Shown here in pieces: positions 1-8,065 of a stretch of 29,604 nt of DNA (the stretch's first letter is position 1; every line of letters begins with the position of its first letter). The notes under the pieces were generated by a model, which saw only the letters and a list, made by a program, of their open reading frames with translations, ran no database searches and had not been told where the DNA came from. This stretch comes from a virus. The stretch covers positions 1 through 29,604 of IMG/VR virus record IMGVR_UViG_3300020204_000265; one strand, written 5' to 3'. Position numbers and translations under genes: made by a program.

Positions 1-2
1 AA

Positions 3-1976
3 GGTGCTACAGGACCACAAGGTTCACAAGGTGCTACAGGACCAAACGCTGGTATAACTTCATATACTAATCCTGGTGATAATAGAGTAATCACATCTGT
101 TAACTCATCAACTATAAATAGTGAGGCTAATTTTACATTTAATGGTACTACTTTAATATTAACAGGTTCAATTATACAATCAGGTTCTAGTGTAGCTGCA
201 TCATTACGTGGTAGTGGTTCAGCAGTATTTTCTGTTGATGGTACCACAGGTAGATTATTTCAAATAGATGACTCATTAACAGGCTCATTATTTAGTGTAA
301 ATACTGCTGGTGGTTTACCTGTAATTGAAGCATTTTCAGATAATACAGTTAAAATAGGTAAATATGGGGCTGAAGCCATTGTAATATCAGGAAGTAACAA
401 TACAACTCAAATTAGTGGTTCTATTAAGTTACCTTCTTTAGCTTCAACTTCAGACACTACTGTAGTTACTTTTAATACAACAACTAAGACAATTGGATTT
501 AATACAGTTGCTGGTCCTCAAGGTGCCCAAGGTGCTACAGGACCTCAAGGTGCCCAAGGTGCTACAGGACCTCAAGGTTCTCAAGGTTCACAAGGTGCTC
601 AAGGTTCACAAGGTGCCCAAGGTGCTCAAGGAGCCCAAGGTGCCACAGGCCCACAAGGTTCACAAGGTGCCCAAGGTGCTCAAGGAGCCCAAGGTGCCAC
701 AGGCCCACAAGGTTCACAAGGCGCCCAAGGTGCTCAAGGAGCCCAAGGTGCCACAGGCCCACAAGGTTCACAAGGCGCCCAAGGTGCTCAAGGAGCTCAA
801 GGTGCCACAGGACCTCAAGGTGCCCAAGGTGCTCAAGGAGCTCAAGGTGCCCAAGGGCCTCAAGGTGCCCAAGGCGCCCAAGGTGTCCAAGGTGCTGTTG
901 GTCCACAAGGTTCACAAGGAGCTCAAGGTTCACAAGGTGCTCAAGGCGCTCAAGGTGCTCAAGGTGCTGTTGGTCCACAAGGTGCTCAAGGTGCCACAGG
1001 ACCTCAAGGTGCTCAAGGCGCTCAAGGAGCTCAAGGTGCTGTTGGTCCACAAGGTTCTCAAGGTTCACAAGGAGCTCAAGGTTCACAAGGTGCTCAAGGT
1101 GCCCAAGGCGCCCAAGGCGCTGTTGGTCCACAAGGTGCTCAAGGTGCCCAAGGTGTCCAAGGTGCTGTTGGTCCACAAGGTTCTCAAGGTTCACAAGGAG
1201 CTCAAGGTTCACAAGGTGCTCAAGGTGCCCAAGGCGCCCAAGGCGCTGTTGGTCCACAAGGTGCCCAAGGTGCCCAAGGAGCTCAAGGTGCTGTTGGTCC
1301 ACAAGGTGCCCAAGGTTCTCAAGGTTCACAAGGAGCTCAAGGTTCACAAGGTGCTCAAGGTGCCCAAGGAGCTCAAGGTGCTGTTGGTCCACAAGGTGCC
1401 CAAGGTTCTCAAGGTTCACAAGGTGCCCAAGGTTCACAAGGTGCTCAAGGTGGTCAAGGTGCCCAAGGAGCTACAGGTCCAAATGCAGGTATTACCTCTT
1501 ATACCAATCCAGCTGATAATCGTGTTATAACTTCAGTTAACTCATCTACTATTAATGCAGAGGCTAACTTAACATTTGATGGTACAACATTGTTTGTAAA
1601 TGGTGCTTTAGGAGTAGGTACAAGTACTCCAACAACTACAGGCTTAATTAGAGCAACTAATGATGTTGTAGCTTTTTTTTCTTCAGATGAAAGATTAAAA
1701 GCTAATAAAGTTAAGATAAATAATCCTTTAGATAAATTATCACAAATTAATGGATATGAATTTGATTGGATATCTGTTGAAGGAGTCCATGAAAATGAAG
1801 GACATGATGTTGGAATTATAGCTCAGGAAATTGAAAAAGTATTACCTGAAATAGTGACTACAAGAGATAATGGATATAAAGCTGTTAAATATGAAAAATT
1901 AGTTGCTTTACTTATTGAGGCTATTAAAGAACAACAAGAACAAATTAATAAACTTAAAAATTTATTAAATAAATAA
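3..1976 (+). CDS. Collagen-like tail fibre with C-terminal S74 intramolecular chaperone (5' partial)
   Basis: The reading frame is open from the window edge to TAA at 1974-1976 and has no Met, so the real start lies upstream. Order: a short Gly-X-Y tract; a beta-rich segment beginning with the residues GITSYTNP; an uninterrupted array of 108 Gly-X-Y triplets (513-1484); a second copy of the GITSYTNP module; then a peptidase_S74-type chaperone. In the last part SDERLK carries the catalytic Ser (codon 1683-1685), followed by the GIIAQE and [15 protein letters not shown] motifs and a short coiled coil. In known S74 fibres this domain drives trimerisation and is released by autocleavage just before that Ser. 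Role inferred: receptor-binding tail fibre. The array uses mostly GAQ, GSQ, GPQ, GAT and GAV triplets and has no charged residue. The TTG at 1590 is internal to this gene, not a separate start. Confidence 0.9.
   Translation, partial: GATGPQGSQGATGPNAGITSYTNPGDNRVITSVNSSTINSEANFTFNGTTLILTGSIIQSGSSVAASLRGSGSAVFSVDGTTGRLFQIDDSLTGSLFSVNTAGGLPVIEAFSDNTVKIGKYGAEAIVISGSNNTTQISGSIKLPSLASTSDTTVVTFNTTTKTIGFNTVAGPQGAQGATGPQGAQGATGPQGSQGSQGAQGSQGAQGAQGAQGATGPQGSQGAQGAQGAQGATGPQGSQGAQGAQGAQGATGPQGSQGAQGAQGAQGATGPQGAQGAQGAQGAQGPQGAQGAQGVQGAVGPQGSQGAQGSQGAQGAQGAQGAVGPQGAQGATGPQGAQGAQGAQGAVGPQGSQGSQGAQGSQGAQGAQGAQGAVGPQGAQGAQGVQGAVGPQGSQGSQGAQGSQGAQGAQGAQGAVGPQGAQGAQGAQGAVGPQGAQGSQGSQGAQGSQGAQGAQGAQGAVGPQGAQGSQGSQGAQGSQGAQGGQGAQGATGPNAGITSYTNPADNRVITSVNSSTINAEANLTFDGTTLFVNGALGVGTSTPTTTGLIRATNDVVAFFSSDERLKANKVKINNPLDKLSQINGYEFDWISVEGVHENEGHDVGIIAQEIEKVLPEIVTTRDNGYKAVKYEKLVALLIEAIKEQQEQINKLKNLLNK
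513..1484 (+). repeat. Collagen Gly-X-Y coding repeat array (9-bp period)
   Basis: Gly codons recur every 9 bases without a break of phase from 513 to the last GPN triplet at 1476-1484. Higher-order direct repeats lie inside: 54-bp units starting at about 603, 657, 711 and 765; near-identical segments 126 bp apart starting at 1038 and 1164; and a 90-bp spaced pair at 1290 and 1380. This structure suggests expansion and contraction by recombination or slippage. The same composition keeps other frames open on both strands, and those are not genes. Confidence 0.9.
1482..1589 (+). repeat. Second copy of a duplicated fibre module (first copy at about 45-150)
   Basis: The encoded segments at about 45-150 and 1482-1589 both read G-x-T-S-Y-T-N-P, then [14 protein letters not shown], then E-A-N and G-T-T. 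Each directly follows a collagen tract ending GATGPN. The DNA copies differ mainly at third codon positions, so the duplication is old or under protein-level selection. The fibre is therefore built of repeated collagen plus cap modules. Confidence 0.8.
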
Positions 1977-1982
1977 TATAAA

Positions 1983-2318
1983 ATGGCTATCACATATAAT
2001 TGGAAAATTGATTTATTAGATTGTTATCCAACCTCATCACAAGGTTTAAATTATGTATTTGTCACTCATTGGAGATTAAATGCTAATGAAACTGTAAATA
2101 ATATAAATTACACAGCTGAAACTAGTGGTAAACAATATATAACATCAAGTACAGGATCATTTATACCTTTTAATGAATTAACATTAAATACTGTATCAGG
2201 ATGGATTGAAGAATCTATGGGAAGTGAAATGGCTAATAATATAAAAATTGATTTAGCTGAAAAGATTAATAATCAGATTAATCCTCCAACAGTATCATTA
2301 CAACCACCTTGGTTATAA
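1983..2318 (+). CDS. Small conserved fibre-adjacent protein, function unknown
   Basis: This is a 111-residue protein starting 6 bases after the fibre gene stop. It has no signal peptide, membrane segment or catalytic motif. It begins MAITYNWKI, has a central THWRLNA block and a Pro-rich end (PPTVSLQPPWL). From memory, short proteins with this start and a V-x-HWR block are common beside tail-fibre genes of T4-like marine myoviruses, where their role is not established. The tight spacing suggests translation from the fibre transcript. A virion or fibre-assembly role is inference from position. Confidence 0.65.
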   Translation: MAITYNWKIDLLDCYPTSSQGLNYVFVTHWRLNANETVNNINYTAETSGKQYITSSTGSFIPFNELTLNTVSGWIEESMGSEMANNIKIDLAEKINNQINPPTVSLQPPWL

Positions 2319-2333
2319 AATAAAAAATAGTTT

Positions 2334-3251
2334 ATGGCTTTACCAGCATCAGGACAAATATCAATGAATGATATAAGAGTGGAATTGGGAATACCATCCC
2401 AGTCTCCATTTGAATTAAACACAGCTATAGGTGAAGGATATGTTTATCTTAATGAATGTAGTACTTCTAAACCAATTGCTGCAAATCCTGATGCTATAAG
2501 TGAATGGTATAGCTATAATCATAGTGCTACTTGTACAAACAGAGGTAGTTTTAAATTTAGTACTACTAGTTGTGCTAATGCATGTGCTGGACCTTTTACA
2601 ACAACAGTTTATTCTTGTGGTTTATCAGTGGGAAATATTCTTAGAACAACATTAATATCTCCAGGTAACTATTGTGGTGGTCCTGTTAGTGATGTTAATG
2701 GATTTTATAGTAATGGTACAACATGTTATGCTGTTTCTGGGCAAGCTATCACATCTATATCTAACTGTCCAACACCAACACCTACCCCAACTCCAACACC
2801 AACACCTACCCCAACTCCAACATCAACACCTACACCTACACCAAGTAATGTAACTATTACTGTTTATCATAAACGAACTAATAATACTCCAGCAAATGGA
2901 TATTCAATCCATTATAAAACAGCTGGTGGATCTTGTACTTGGACTCATTTGAATTGTACTGGTAATGATCCTGACTGTAATGCTGATGATAATTGTTCTC
3001 AATGTGGTAGTACATTTACAGTAGCTCAAAATACAGATATAGAAATAGCTGTAACTTTATGTCAAGACTTTAACACTGGTTTAACCTTTAATGCCGAAGA
3101 TAATACAAGTACTTGTCCTTCTAATTCAGGTACTTATTGTGAAGATCTTACTTGTACTTTGACTCCATTTAGTTTTAATTCAGGCACATCAAATAAGAAT
3201 ATAGCTATTACAGTTTTTGTTAATAAATTTGGATATTTACAATGTGTTTAA
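2334..3251 (+). CDS. Cys-rich tail/adhesin-like protein with a Pro-Thr linker
   Basis: This is a 305-residue protein with two Cys-containing parts joined by a (Pro-Thr)n linker at about residues 146-173. The N-terminus (MALPASGQISMNDIRVELG) resembles the opening seen in many phage structural proteins that anchor tail appendages. I count 18 cysteines, which is unusual for a cytoplasmic protein and suggests disulphide-stabilised surface domains once released. No enzyme motif is seen. The C-terminal part (from about residue 174) is rich in Thr, Asn and beta-type patterns, like an adhesin head. Its place directly after the fibre gene supports a receptor-binding or decoration role. The linker is also a plausible substrate for the hydroxylase and glycosyltransferases encoded next. 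Confidence 0.65.
   Translation: MALPASGQISMNDIRVELGIPSQSPFELNTAIGEGYVYLNECSTSKPIAANPDAISEWYSYNHSATCTNRGSFKFSTTSCANACAGPFTTTVYSCGLSVGNILRTTLISPGNYCGGPVSDVNGFYSNGTTCYAVSGQAITSISNCPTPTPTPTPTPTPTPTPTSTPTPTPSNVTITVYHKRTNNTPANGYSIHYKTAGGSCTWTHLNCTGNDPDCNADDNCSQCGSTFTVAQNTDIEIAVTLCQDFNTGLTFNAEDNTSTCPSNSGTYCEDLTCTLTPFSFNSGTSNKNIAITVFVNKFGYLQCV
2769..2853 (+). repeat. 24-bp tandem repeat encoding a Pro-Thr linker
   Basis: Two exact 24-bp copies lie at 2769-2792 and 2793-2816, followed by a degenerate third stretch to about 2853. Together they encode an almost perfect Pro-Thr dipeptide run with one Ser. Copy number is likely to vary between relatives because all units are in frame. Confidence 0.8.
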
Positions 3252-3280
3252 ACATAATAAATATAAAATTAAATTAATTT

Positions 3281-4093
3281 ATGTCAATTAGAGCATCAAG
3301 AAAATCAGAGATAAGTCGAACAAAAACATCTCTTAAACTAACTTATACAACTGAAGGAGGTCGAAATATTCCTATAATGCATAAAGCATTTAAAAATTTA
3401 GAAATAAAACATGCTAATACTTTAGTATCAGTTGCTTGCTCTTATAGAAATGTTAGTGCTAGTGATTTACGAGTTTTAGATATTGGGTATGGTTTAGGAT
3501 ATAGTTATCAAAGATTTTATGAATTAGGAGTTGGTACATTACATTGTGTTGAAGTAAACCAATCTATATATAATGATTTAGTAAATCATGACTTTAGTGG
3601 AGGAGCAGGTGGGGAAATAGCCATACCTTTAACATATGAGAATTATAACTCATCTTGGGAAGATTATGCTGATAATTATGAAATAGGTGAGAGAAATCCA
3701 GGATATGATATAATATATTATAGCCCATGTGATGATATTGGTAACATGTATTTATTTAGACAACTTAGAAGAGTATCTAAACAGGGAACTATATTAAGTA
3801 TTCAAGGTTTATCATTATTTGATAATCAAAGTGAAGCATATCAATCATTTGATCGTGTAACTGAAGAACCAGGAGGAGTAGATCCAGACAGTGATGCTTA
3901 TGATTCCTCTTTTACAGTTAGTATGTATAATACTTTAAATAATTTAGGATATTTTAAGGTACGTTATCAATATTTAAATTGTAGTGGAGGTAGTGGAGAT
4001 AGTATAGCATCCCCAATAGCTGTTGAAGAAGGTGGTTTATGTAATAATGGAATATGGCTAAGAGAACAACCACGTTTATCATCTCGTGACTAA
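3281..4093 (+). CDS. SAM-dependent methyltransferase-like protein
   Basis: This is a 270-residue protein with a class I Rossmann methyltransferase core. Motif I is VLDIGYGLG at residues 65-73, which contacts S-adenosylmethionine. An acidic residue at the end of strand 2 (E91 in LHCVEVNQ) is typical for binding the SAM ribose. The later YDIIYYSPCDD stretch fits motif IV. The closest pattern I recognise is the spermidine-synthase-like or small-molecule methyltransferase type, so the substrate cannot be read from sequence. It starts a group of modifying enzymes between fibre and sheath genes, which suggests methylation of a sugar or of a virion protein (inference). The N-terminal 50 residues are basic and unassigned. 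Confidence 0.7.
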   Translation: MSIRASRKSEISRTKTSLKLTYTTEGGRNIPIMHKAFKNLEIKHANTLVSVACSYRNVSASDLRVLDIGYGLGYSYQRFYELGVGTLHCVEVNQSIYNDLVNHDFSGGAGGEIAIPLTYENYNSSWEDYADNYEIGERNPGYDIIYYSPCDDIGNMYLFRQLRRVSKQGTILSIQGLSLFDNQSEAYQSFDRVTEEPGGVDPDSDAYDSSFTVSMYNTLNNLGYFKVRYQYLNCSGGSGDSIASPIAVEEGGLCNNGIWLREQPRLSSRD

Positions 4094-4143
4094 AGATAGA
4101 TAAAATCCAAAAATAAAATTTGGCTACTAGATAAAACTAACAT

Positions 4144-4151
4144 ATATTTAT
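4144..4151 (+). promoter_or_regulatory. ATATTTAT motif upstream of the first oxygenase gene
   Basis: The motif is in an A/T-rich context (CAT before, ATATAAAT after), 14 bases before the ATG at 4166. It is one of ten such sites placed before genes. It is the reverse complement of the ATAAATAT core of T4-type late promoters; role unproven. Confidence 0.35.
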
Positions 4152-4165
4152 ATATAAATTAAGTT

Positions 4166-5089
4166 ATGGCTCATGAATCTTCTTGTGAAGATATTATATG
4201 GAATATTGATTTTATTAATCAAGTTGGATCTTCTTATAAAATTATAGGATGGATTGCTAGTAAAACATCTAAGATAATTGGTTTACAATTAAATAAACAA
4301 AATATATCTTATGATGTTATTGATCGACCTGATGTAAAAAATGTTTATCCATTTCTTCAAACATCACATGTTGGTGTTGAATTTATTATTAATAAAGAAG
4401 ATATTAAAAAATCACTTCAAATTATTGTTAAAGGAGATGTTATAGCTAAAGTATATAATATTGGTTCACTAGAGCATTGGTTTGTTATAAAATCAGGATT
4501 TACAAATGCTTCAAAAAGTTTAATTATTGTAGATAATTTCTATAATGATCCTGATATAATTAGAGATTATGTTATAAAAAAAGTAAAATTTGACTATTCA
4601 GAATACCACACAGGTAAAAGAAGTTTAGACCGTTTTATATTAGAAGGTACTAAAGAAAAATTTGAGGAACTTTTAGGTTGTCCAATACTTAATTGGAATC
4701 ATCCAAATTATGCAAATGGTAAGTTTCAATATTGTACCTCATATGATCATGTTGTGTATCATATTGATACTCAAAACTATGCTGCAATGGTATATCTTAC
4801 ACCAGATGCTCCATTACAAACAGGTACTGCCTCTTACAGAAGTAAGTTAACAGGTGCTACTCGTTTTGATAATGGTGAAACAGGAGAATTATATCAAAAA
4901 ACATTTAAAGGTGTAAGTAATGAATTAAATTTTTATGATAAAACATCTTGGGAAGAAGTAGATAGAGTAGCAAATGTTTATAATCGTTTAGTTATGTTTG
5001 ATTCTAAAAGGTTACATTCAGCTACAGAATACTTTGGTGATGCTCTAGAAAATGCTAGATTATTCCACTTATTCTTTTTTGATATTTAA
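4166..5089 (+). CDS. DUF6445-like Fe(II)/2-oxoglutarate oxygenase with N-terminal beta domain
   Basis: This is a 307-residue protein. Residues 17-95 resemble the small beta-sandwich domain often attached to glycosyltransferases (GWI start, RPDVKNVYP at 54-62). Residues 118-307 match the DUF6445 branch of the 2OG-Fe(II) oxygenase superfamily: VDNFYNDPD opening, iron ligands H199-x-D201 and H284 (RLHSATEYFG), and R298 near the C-terminus as the likely 2-oxoglutarate contact. All expected catalytic residues are present, so an active dioxygenase is likely. Possible substrates are a fibre amino acid side chain, a sugar or a lipid; none is indicated by sequence. It lies directly upstream of two glycosyltransferase genes. 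Confidence 0.75.
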   Translation: MAHESSCEDIIWNIDFINQVGSSYKIIGWIASKTSKIIGLQLNKQNISYDVIDRPDVKNVYPFLQTSHVGVEFIINKEDIKKSLQIIVKGDVIAKVYNIGSLEHWFVIKSGFTNASKSLIIVDNFYNDPDIIRDYVIKKVKFDYSEYHTGKRSLDRFILEGTKEKFEELLGCPILNWNHPNYANGKFQYCTSYDHVVYHIDTQNYAAMVYLTPDAPLQTGTASYRSKLTGATRFDNGETGELYQKTFKGVSNELNFYDKTSWEEVDRVANVYNRLVMFDSKRLHSATEYFGDALENARLFHLFFFDI

Positions 5090-5108
5090 TTGATATTTAA
5101 AATCTGTT

Positions 5109-6245
5109 ATGACAAATCCAACTATTTGTTTTGCTACTATTTGCAAAAATGAATCTCACATCATTAAAAAAACCTTAGAATCTATATACAAGTATATAAG
5201 TTATTGGGTTATATGTGATACTGGCTCTACAGATAATACTAGAGAAATAATTACTGAGTTTTTTAAAGAAAAAAACATACCAGGAGAACTCCACATTGAT
5301 GAGTTCAAAGATTTTGGTTATAATAAGAGCTTATTAATGAAACGAGCTCAACATAAAGCAGATTACATACTACAAATAGATGCTGATGATCCATTAATTG
5401 GTGAGTTTAAATTTACTCAACAAGATATTGGTTATGATGTCTATTTAATCAATGTAAAACGAGGAATAACTAGTTATAAAGCATTAACTTTATTTAATGC
5501 TAAACGTTTATGGAAGTTTTGTAGTGTGGCTCACACAGCTATTAAATCTATAGATAGACCTGAATTTACAACAGGGGATTTAACCCATTATGACTTTTAT
5601 GTCTCATCAGAGGATATAGGAGCTAGAAAAGCAGATCCTGAAAAATATCTTAAAGATGCTAAAAAACTTAAAAAACAGTTTTTTGATACTCTAATTGATG
5701 ATCCAGATAATTTAAATAATCGCTCTATTTTCTATATAGCTCAAAGCTATATGGATTATGGAATGTTTGAGGAAGCAATTAGATGGTGTAGATTGTATAC
5801 TAAAATAAGAGGCAATTGGCTTGAAGAACACTTTGAAGCTCAACTAAGAATAGCTAATTGTTATATTAGACTAGATGGTGATTCTAATTTAATAGAACAA
5901 GAAATGAAAAAAGCAATTGATATATACCCAGATAGAGCAGAACCATATTTTATTTTAGGTAATTACTTTAATAATAAAAAACAATCAGAAAAAGCATATT
6001 ATTATCTTAAACAAGCTCAATCTAAAGATGTAGAATTAGCTAAACAAAAATATATACTATTTATAAATGAATTTAACTATGGTAAGTATGTAAATGATGA
6101 ACTATCAGTAGCTTGTTATTGGACAAATAAATATAAAGAAGGATTAAAATTATTAGAGGAAATTATTGATGATCCTAAGTATAATAGTGATAAAGAACGA
6201 TTATTAAATAATATTAATTTTTTTAAACAAAAACTTAATGAATGA
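5109..6245 (+). CDS. Family 2 glycosyltransferase with C-terminal TPR repeats
   Basis: This is a 378-residue protein. The N-terminal GT-A domain shows the family 2 start ICFATICKNE, the nucleotide-sugar binding run CDTGSTDNT at residues 36-44 and the metal-binding DADD at 91-94. From about residue 199 it becomes helical with tetratricopeptide-type repeats (for example AEPYFILGNYF followed by KAYYYLKQAQ), which usually bind a protein partner or acceptor. This GT2-TPR arrangement occurs in bacterial and phage sugar-modifying enzymes. The stop overlaps the start of the next glycosyltransferase (ATGA), indicating translational coupling. Acceptor unknown; a fibre protein is a reasonable guess from context. 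Confidence 0.85.
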   Translation: MTNPTICFATICKNESHIIKKTLESIYKYISYWVICDTGSTDNTREIITEFFKEKNIPGELHIDEFKDFGYNKSLLMKRAQHKADYILQIDADDPLIGEFKFTQQDIGYDVYLINVKRGITSYKALTLFNAKRLWKFCSVAHTAIKSIDRPEFTTGDLTHYDFYVSSEDIGARKADPEKYLKDAKKLKKQFFDTLIDDPDNLNNRSIFYIAQSYMDYGMFEEAIRWCRLYTKIRGNWLEEHFEAQLRIANCYIRLDGDSNLIEQEMKKAIDIYPDRAEPYFILGNYFNNKKQSEKAYYYLKQAQSKDVELAKQKYILFINEFNYGKYVNDELSVACYWTNKYKEGLKLLEEIIDDPKYNSDKERLLNNINFFKQKLNE

Positions 6246-8062
6246 TAAAACTACATTTATTAACTCGTTGTACTAGATTAAGTAATTTAAGAATTATTAG
6301 AGACACTGTATTTCCTAGTCCTCTAGATGTAACATGGCATATAATTTTTGACACTAGCATTGTAAAAAGTTTTAATAATGTTTTAATAGATGAGTTAAAA
6401 CAACTACCAACAAAAATATATTATATAGAAAGTAATGGTACTGATTATTTATATCCTCAATTAAGTGATATTATAAACACTATTGATGAAGGATTTGTAA
6501 GTATATTAGATGATGATAACATATTACATTCTGATTTTTATAATAGTATTGAAAAAATAATAAAACAATACCCAGATAAAAAGGCATTTGTTTACAAACA
6601 ATATATTGGTGGTAAAGATTTCACAGGTTTAAAAGTTAGAGACATAGGTCCTGAGCATATGAAACTACAACATATAGATTCAGCTCAATATATAATTGAG
6701 GTTAATTTATATAAAACAAGACAATATGAGGAAGGATATGATGCTGATGGTAGATTTATAGAACCATTTTATAAAGAACATGCTGATAAATTTCATTTTA
6801 TAGATGAGGTATTATGTTATTATAATCATTTAACATTCTCTAGAAAAGCCAACTTACCAAGAATATTATATATAGGTCCAGGTTTACCAGAGCTTAGATC
6901 TAAACAACTTTATAATTATGAAGAAGATAAATTAGATATTTTTTACACTACAAATGATAACAATATTGATTCTATTTTAATAAATTATAATCCAAATGCT
7001 ATTGTTACTGTAGGTGAAAGTGACTCTGATTTCCCTAACTTATATAGACAACCAGCTGAAGTAAGAAAAAAATGGATTCATGTAAAAGATGTTGATTTAG
7101 ATTTAGGTACTAAAGCGTATTATTGTGCTATGATTCAAATGTTAGAAGATAATACATCTGAATTAATTTCATTTTTTACCCCAATTTATAAAACTGGAGA
7201 AAAATTATATAGAACATATCAATCTTTAGTAGACCAAACTTATATAAATTGGGAATGGGTTTTAATAGATGACTCTACAGATGAATTAACTACAAAAATA
7301 GCTGAAGAATTAGCCGCTAAAGATTATAGAATAAAAGTATATAGTTTTAAAGAAAAAAGTAATGGTAATATTGGTGATGTAAAATATAAAGCAGCTATGT
7401 TATGTAGAGGTTATTTACTAGCTGAGTTAGATCATGATGATATTTTAACTGAAAGATGTACTGAGTATCTACACATGGCTAGTCAAGCATATCCAGATGC
7501 TGGCTTCTTTTTCACAGATTGGGCTGAAGTAAGTGAAACAATGACACCATATACTTATGAAGATGGATTTGGATTAGGATATGGAAAGTATAGAGATGAA
7601 AATTATAAAGGACATATAATAAAAGTTTGTGATCAACATAATTTAAATCCAAAAACAATTCGTCATATTGTTGGTACACCAAACCATGTTAGAGCTTGGC
7701 GTAAAGATGTTTACTTAAGTTTAGGTGGACATAATAGAAATTTAACAATAGCAGATGATTATGAATTAATGATAAGAACATTTTTAAAAACTAAGTTTTG
7801 TAAAATACCAATACTTGGTTATCTTCAATTTATATATCTTCACCAAAATAAAACCGACGAAAATAGTCAGGCTGACTCAAGATCAGATATTCAAAGACGT
7901 ATTAGAACTATAGCTAATTTCTATAATGAAGCTATTAAAAAAAGATTTGAAGAATTAGGTGTTGAAGACTGGGCTTATTTAACTAATGGATGTGATATAC
8001 AAGATATACCTAGTAGATATGGTAATCAAGAAAACTATGTAAATTATATATTTAAAATTTAA
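6242..8062 (+). CDS. Two-domain glycosyltransferase
   Basis: This is a 606-residue protein with two GT-A-like halves. The first (about 1-210) begins IKLHLLTRCTR and has an LDDDN metal site near residue 90. The second (about 305-560) is a canonical family 2 domain: ISFFTPIYKTGEKLYRTYQS, then QTYINWEWVLIDDSTD, then ELDHDD near residue 398. About 95 residues between them contain a possible Rossmann-like segment (RILYIGPGLPELRSK), perhaps the remnant of another transferase module. It is translationally coupled to the upstream GT by a 4-base overlap. The pair could add two or three successive sugars to one acceptor. A bifunctional enzyme is likely but sugar identities cannot be inferred. Confidence 0.85.
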   Translation: MIKLHLLTRCTRLSNLRIIRDTVFPSPLDVTWHIIFDTSIVKSFNNVLIDELKQLPTKIYYIESNGTDYLYPQLSDIINTIDEGFVSILDDDNILHSDFYNSIEKIIKQYPDKKAFVYKQYIGGKDFTGLKVRDIGPEHMKLQHIDSAQYIIEVNLYKTRQYEEGYDADGRFIEPFYKEHADKFHFIDEVLCYYNHLTFSRKANLPRILYIGPGLPELRSKQLYNYEEDKLDIFYTTNDNNIDSILINYNPNAIVTVGESDSDFPNLYRQPAEVRKKWIHVKDVDLDLGTKAYYCAMIQMLEDNTSELISFFTPIYKTGEKLYRTYQSLVDQTYINWEWVLIDDSTDELTTKIAEELAAKDYRIKVYSFKEKSNGNIGDVKYKAAMLCRGYLLAELDHDDILTERCTEYLHMASQAYPDAGFFFTDWAEVSETMTPYTYEDGFGLGYGKYRDENYKGHIIKVCDQHNLNPKTIRHIVGTPNHVRAWRKDVYLSLGGHNRNLTIADDYELMIRTFLKTKFCKIPILGYLQFIYLHQNKTDENSQADSRSDIQRRIRTIANFYNEAIKKRFEELGVEDWAYLTNGCDIQDIPSRYGNQENYVNYIFKI

Positions 8063-8065
8063 AAC

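Noticed and set aside
562-1437. Long minus-strand open frame of Leu-Gly-His repeats
   Set aside because: It is the reverse-strand shadow of the same repeat, with biased composition and no start signal.
513-1484. CRISPR-like direct repeats
   Set aside because: Repeats are contiguous, in frame and encode Gly-X-Y; there are no unique spacers.
493-1530. Long + strand open frame of Lys-Val-Leu repeats through the collagen array
   Set aside because: It is a shifted reading of the 9-bp Gly-X-Y repeat; the true frame is the collagen/S74 fibre, and this frame begins at a TTG within it.
1590-1976. S74 domain as a separate gene starting at TTG
   Set aside because: The frame is continuous with the collagen region upstream, without a stop, so it is the C-terminus of one fibre.
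4117-4133. Small hairpin CCAAA/TTTGG upstream of the first oxygenase gene
   Set aside because: Five A/T-rich pairs with no T tract following; too weak to call a terminator.
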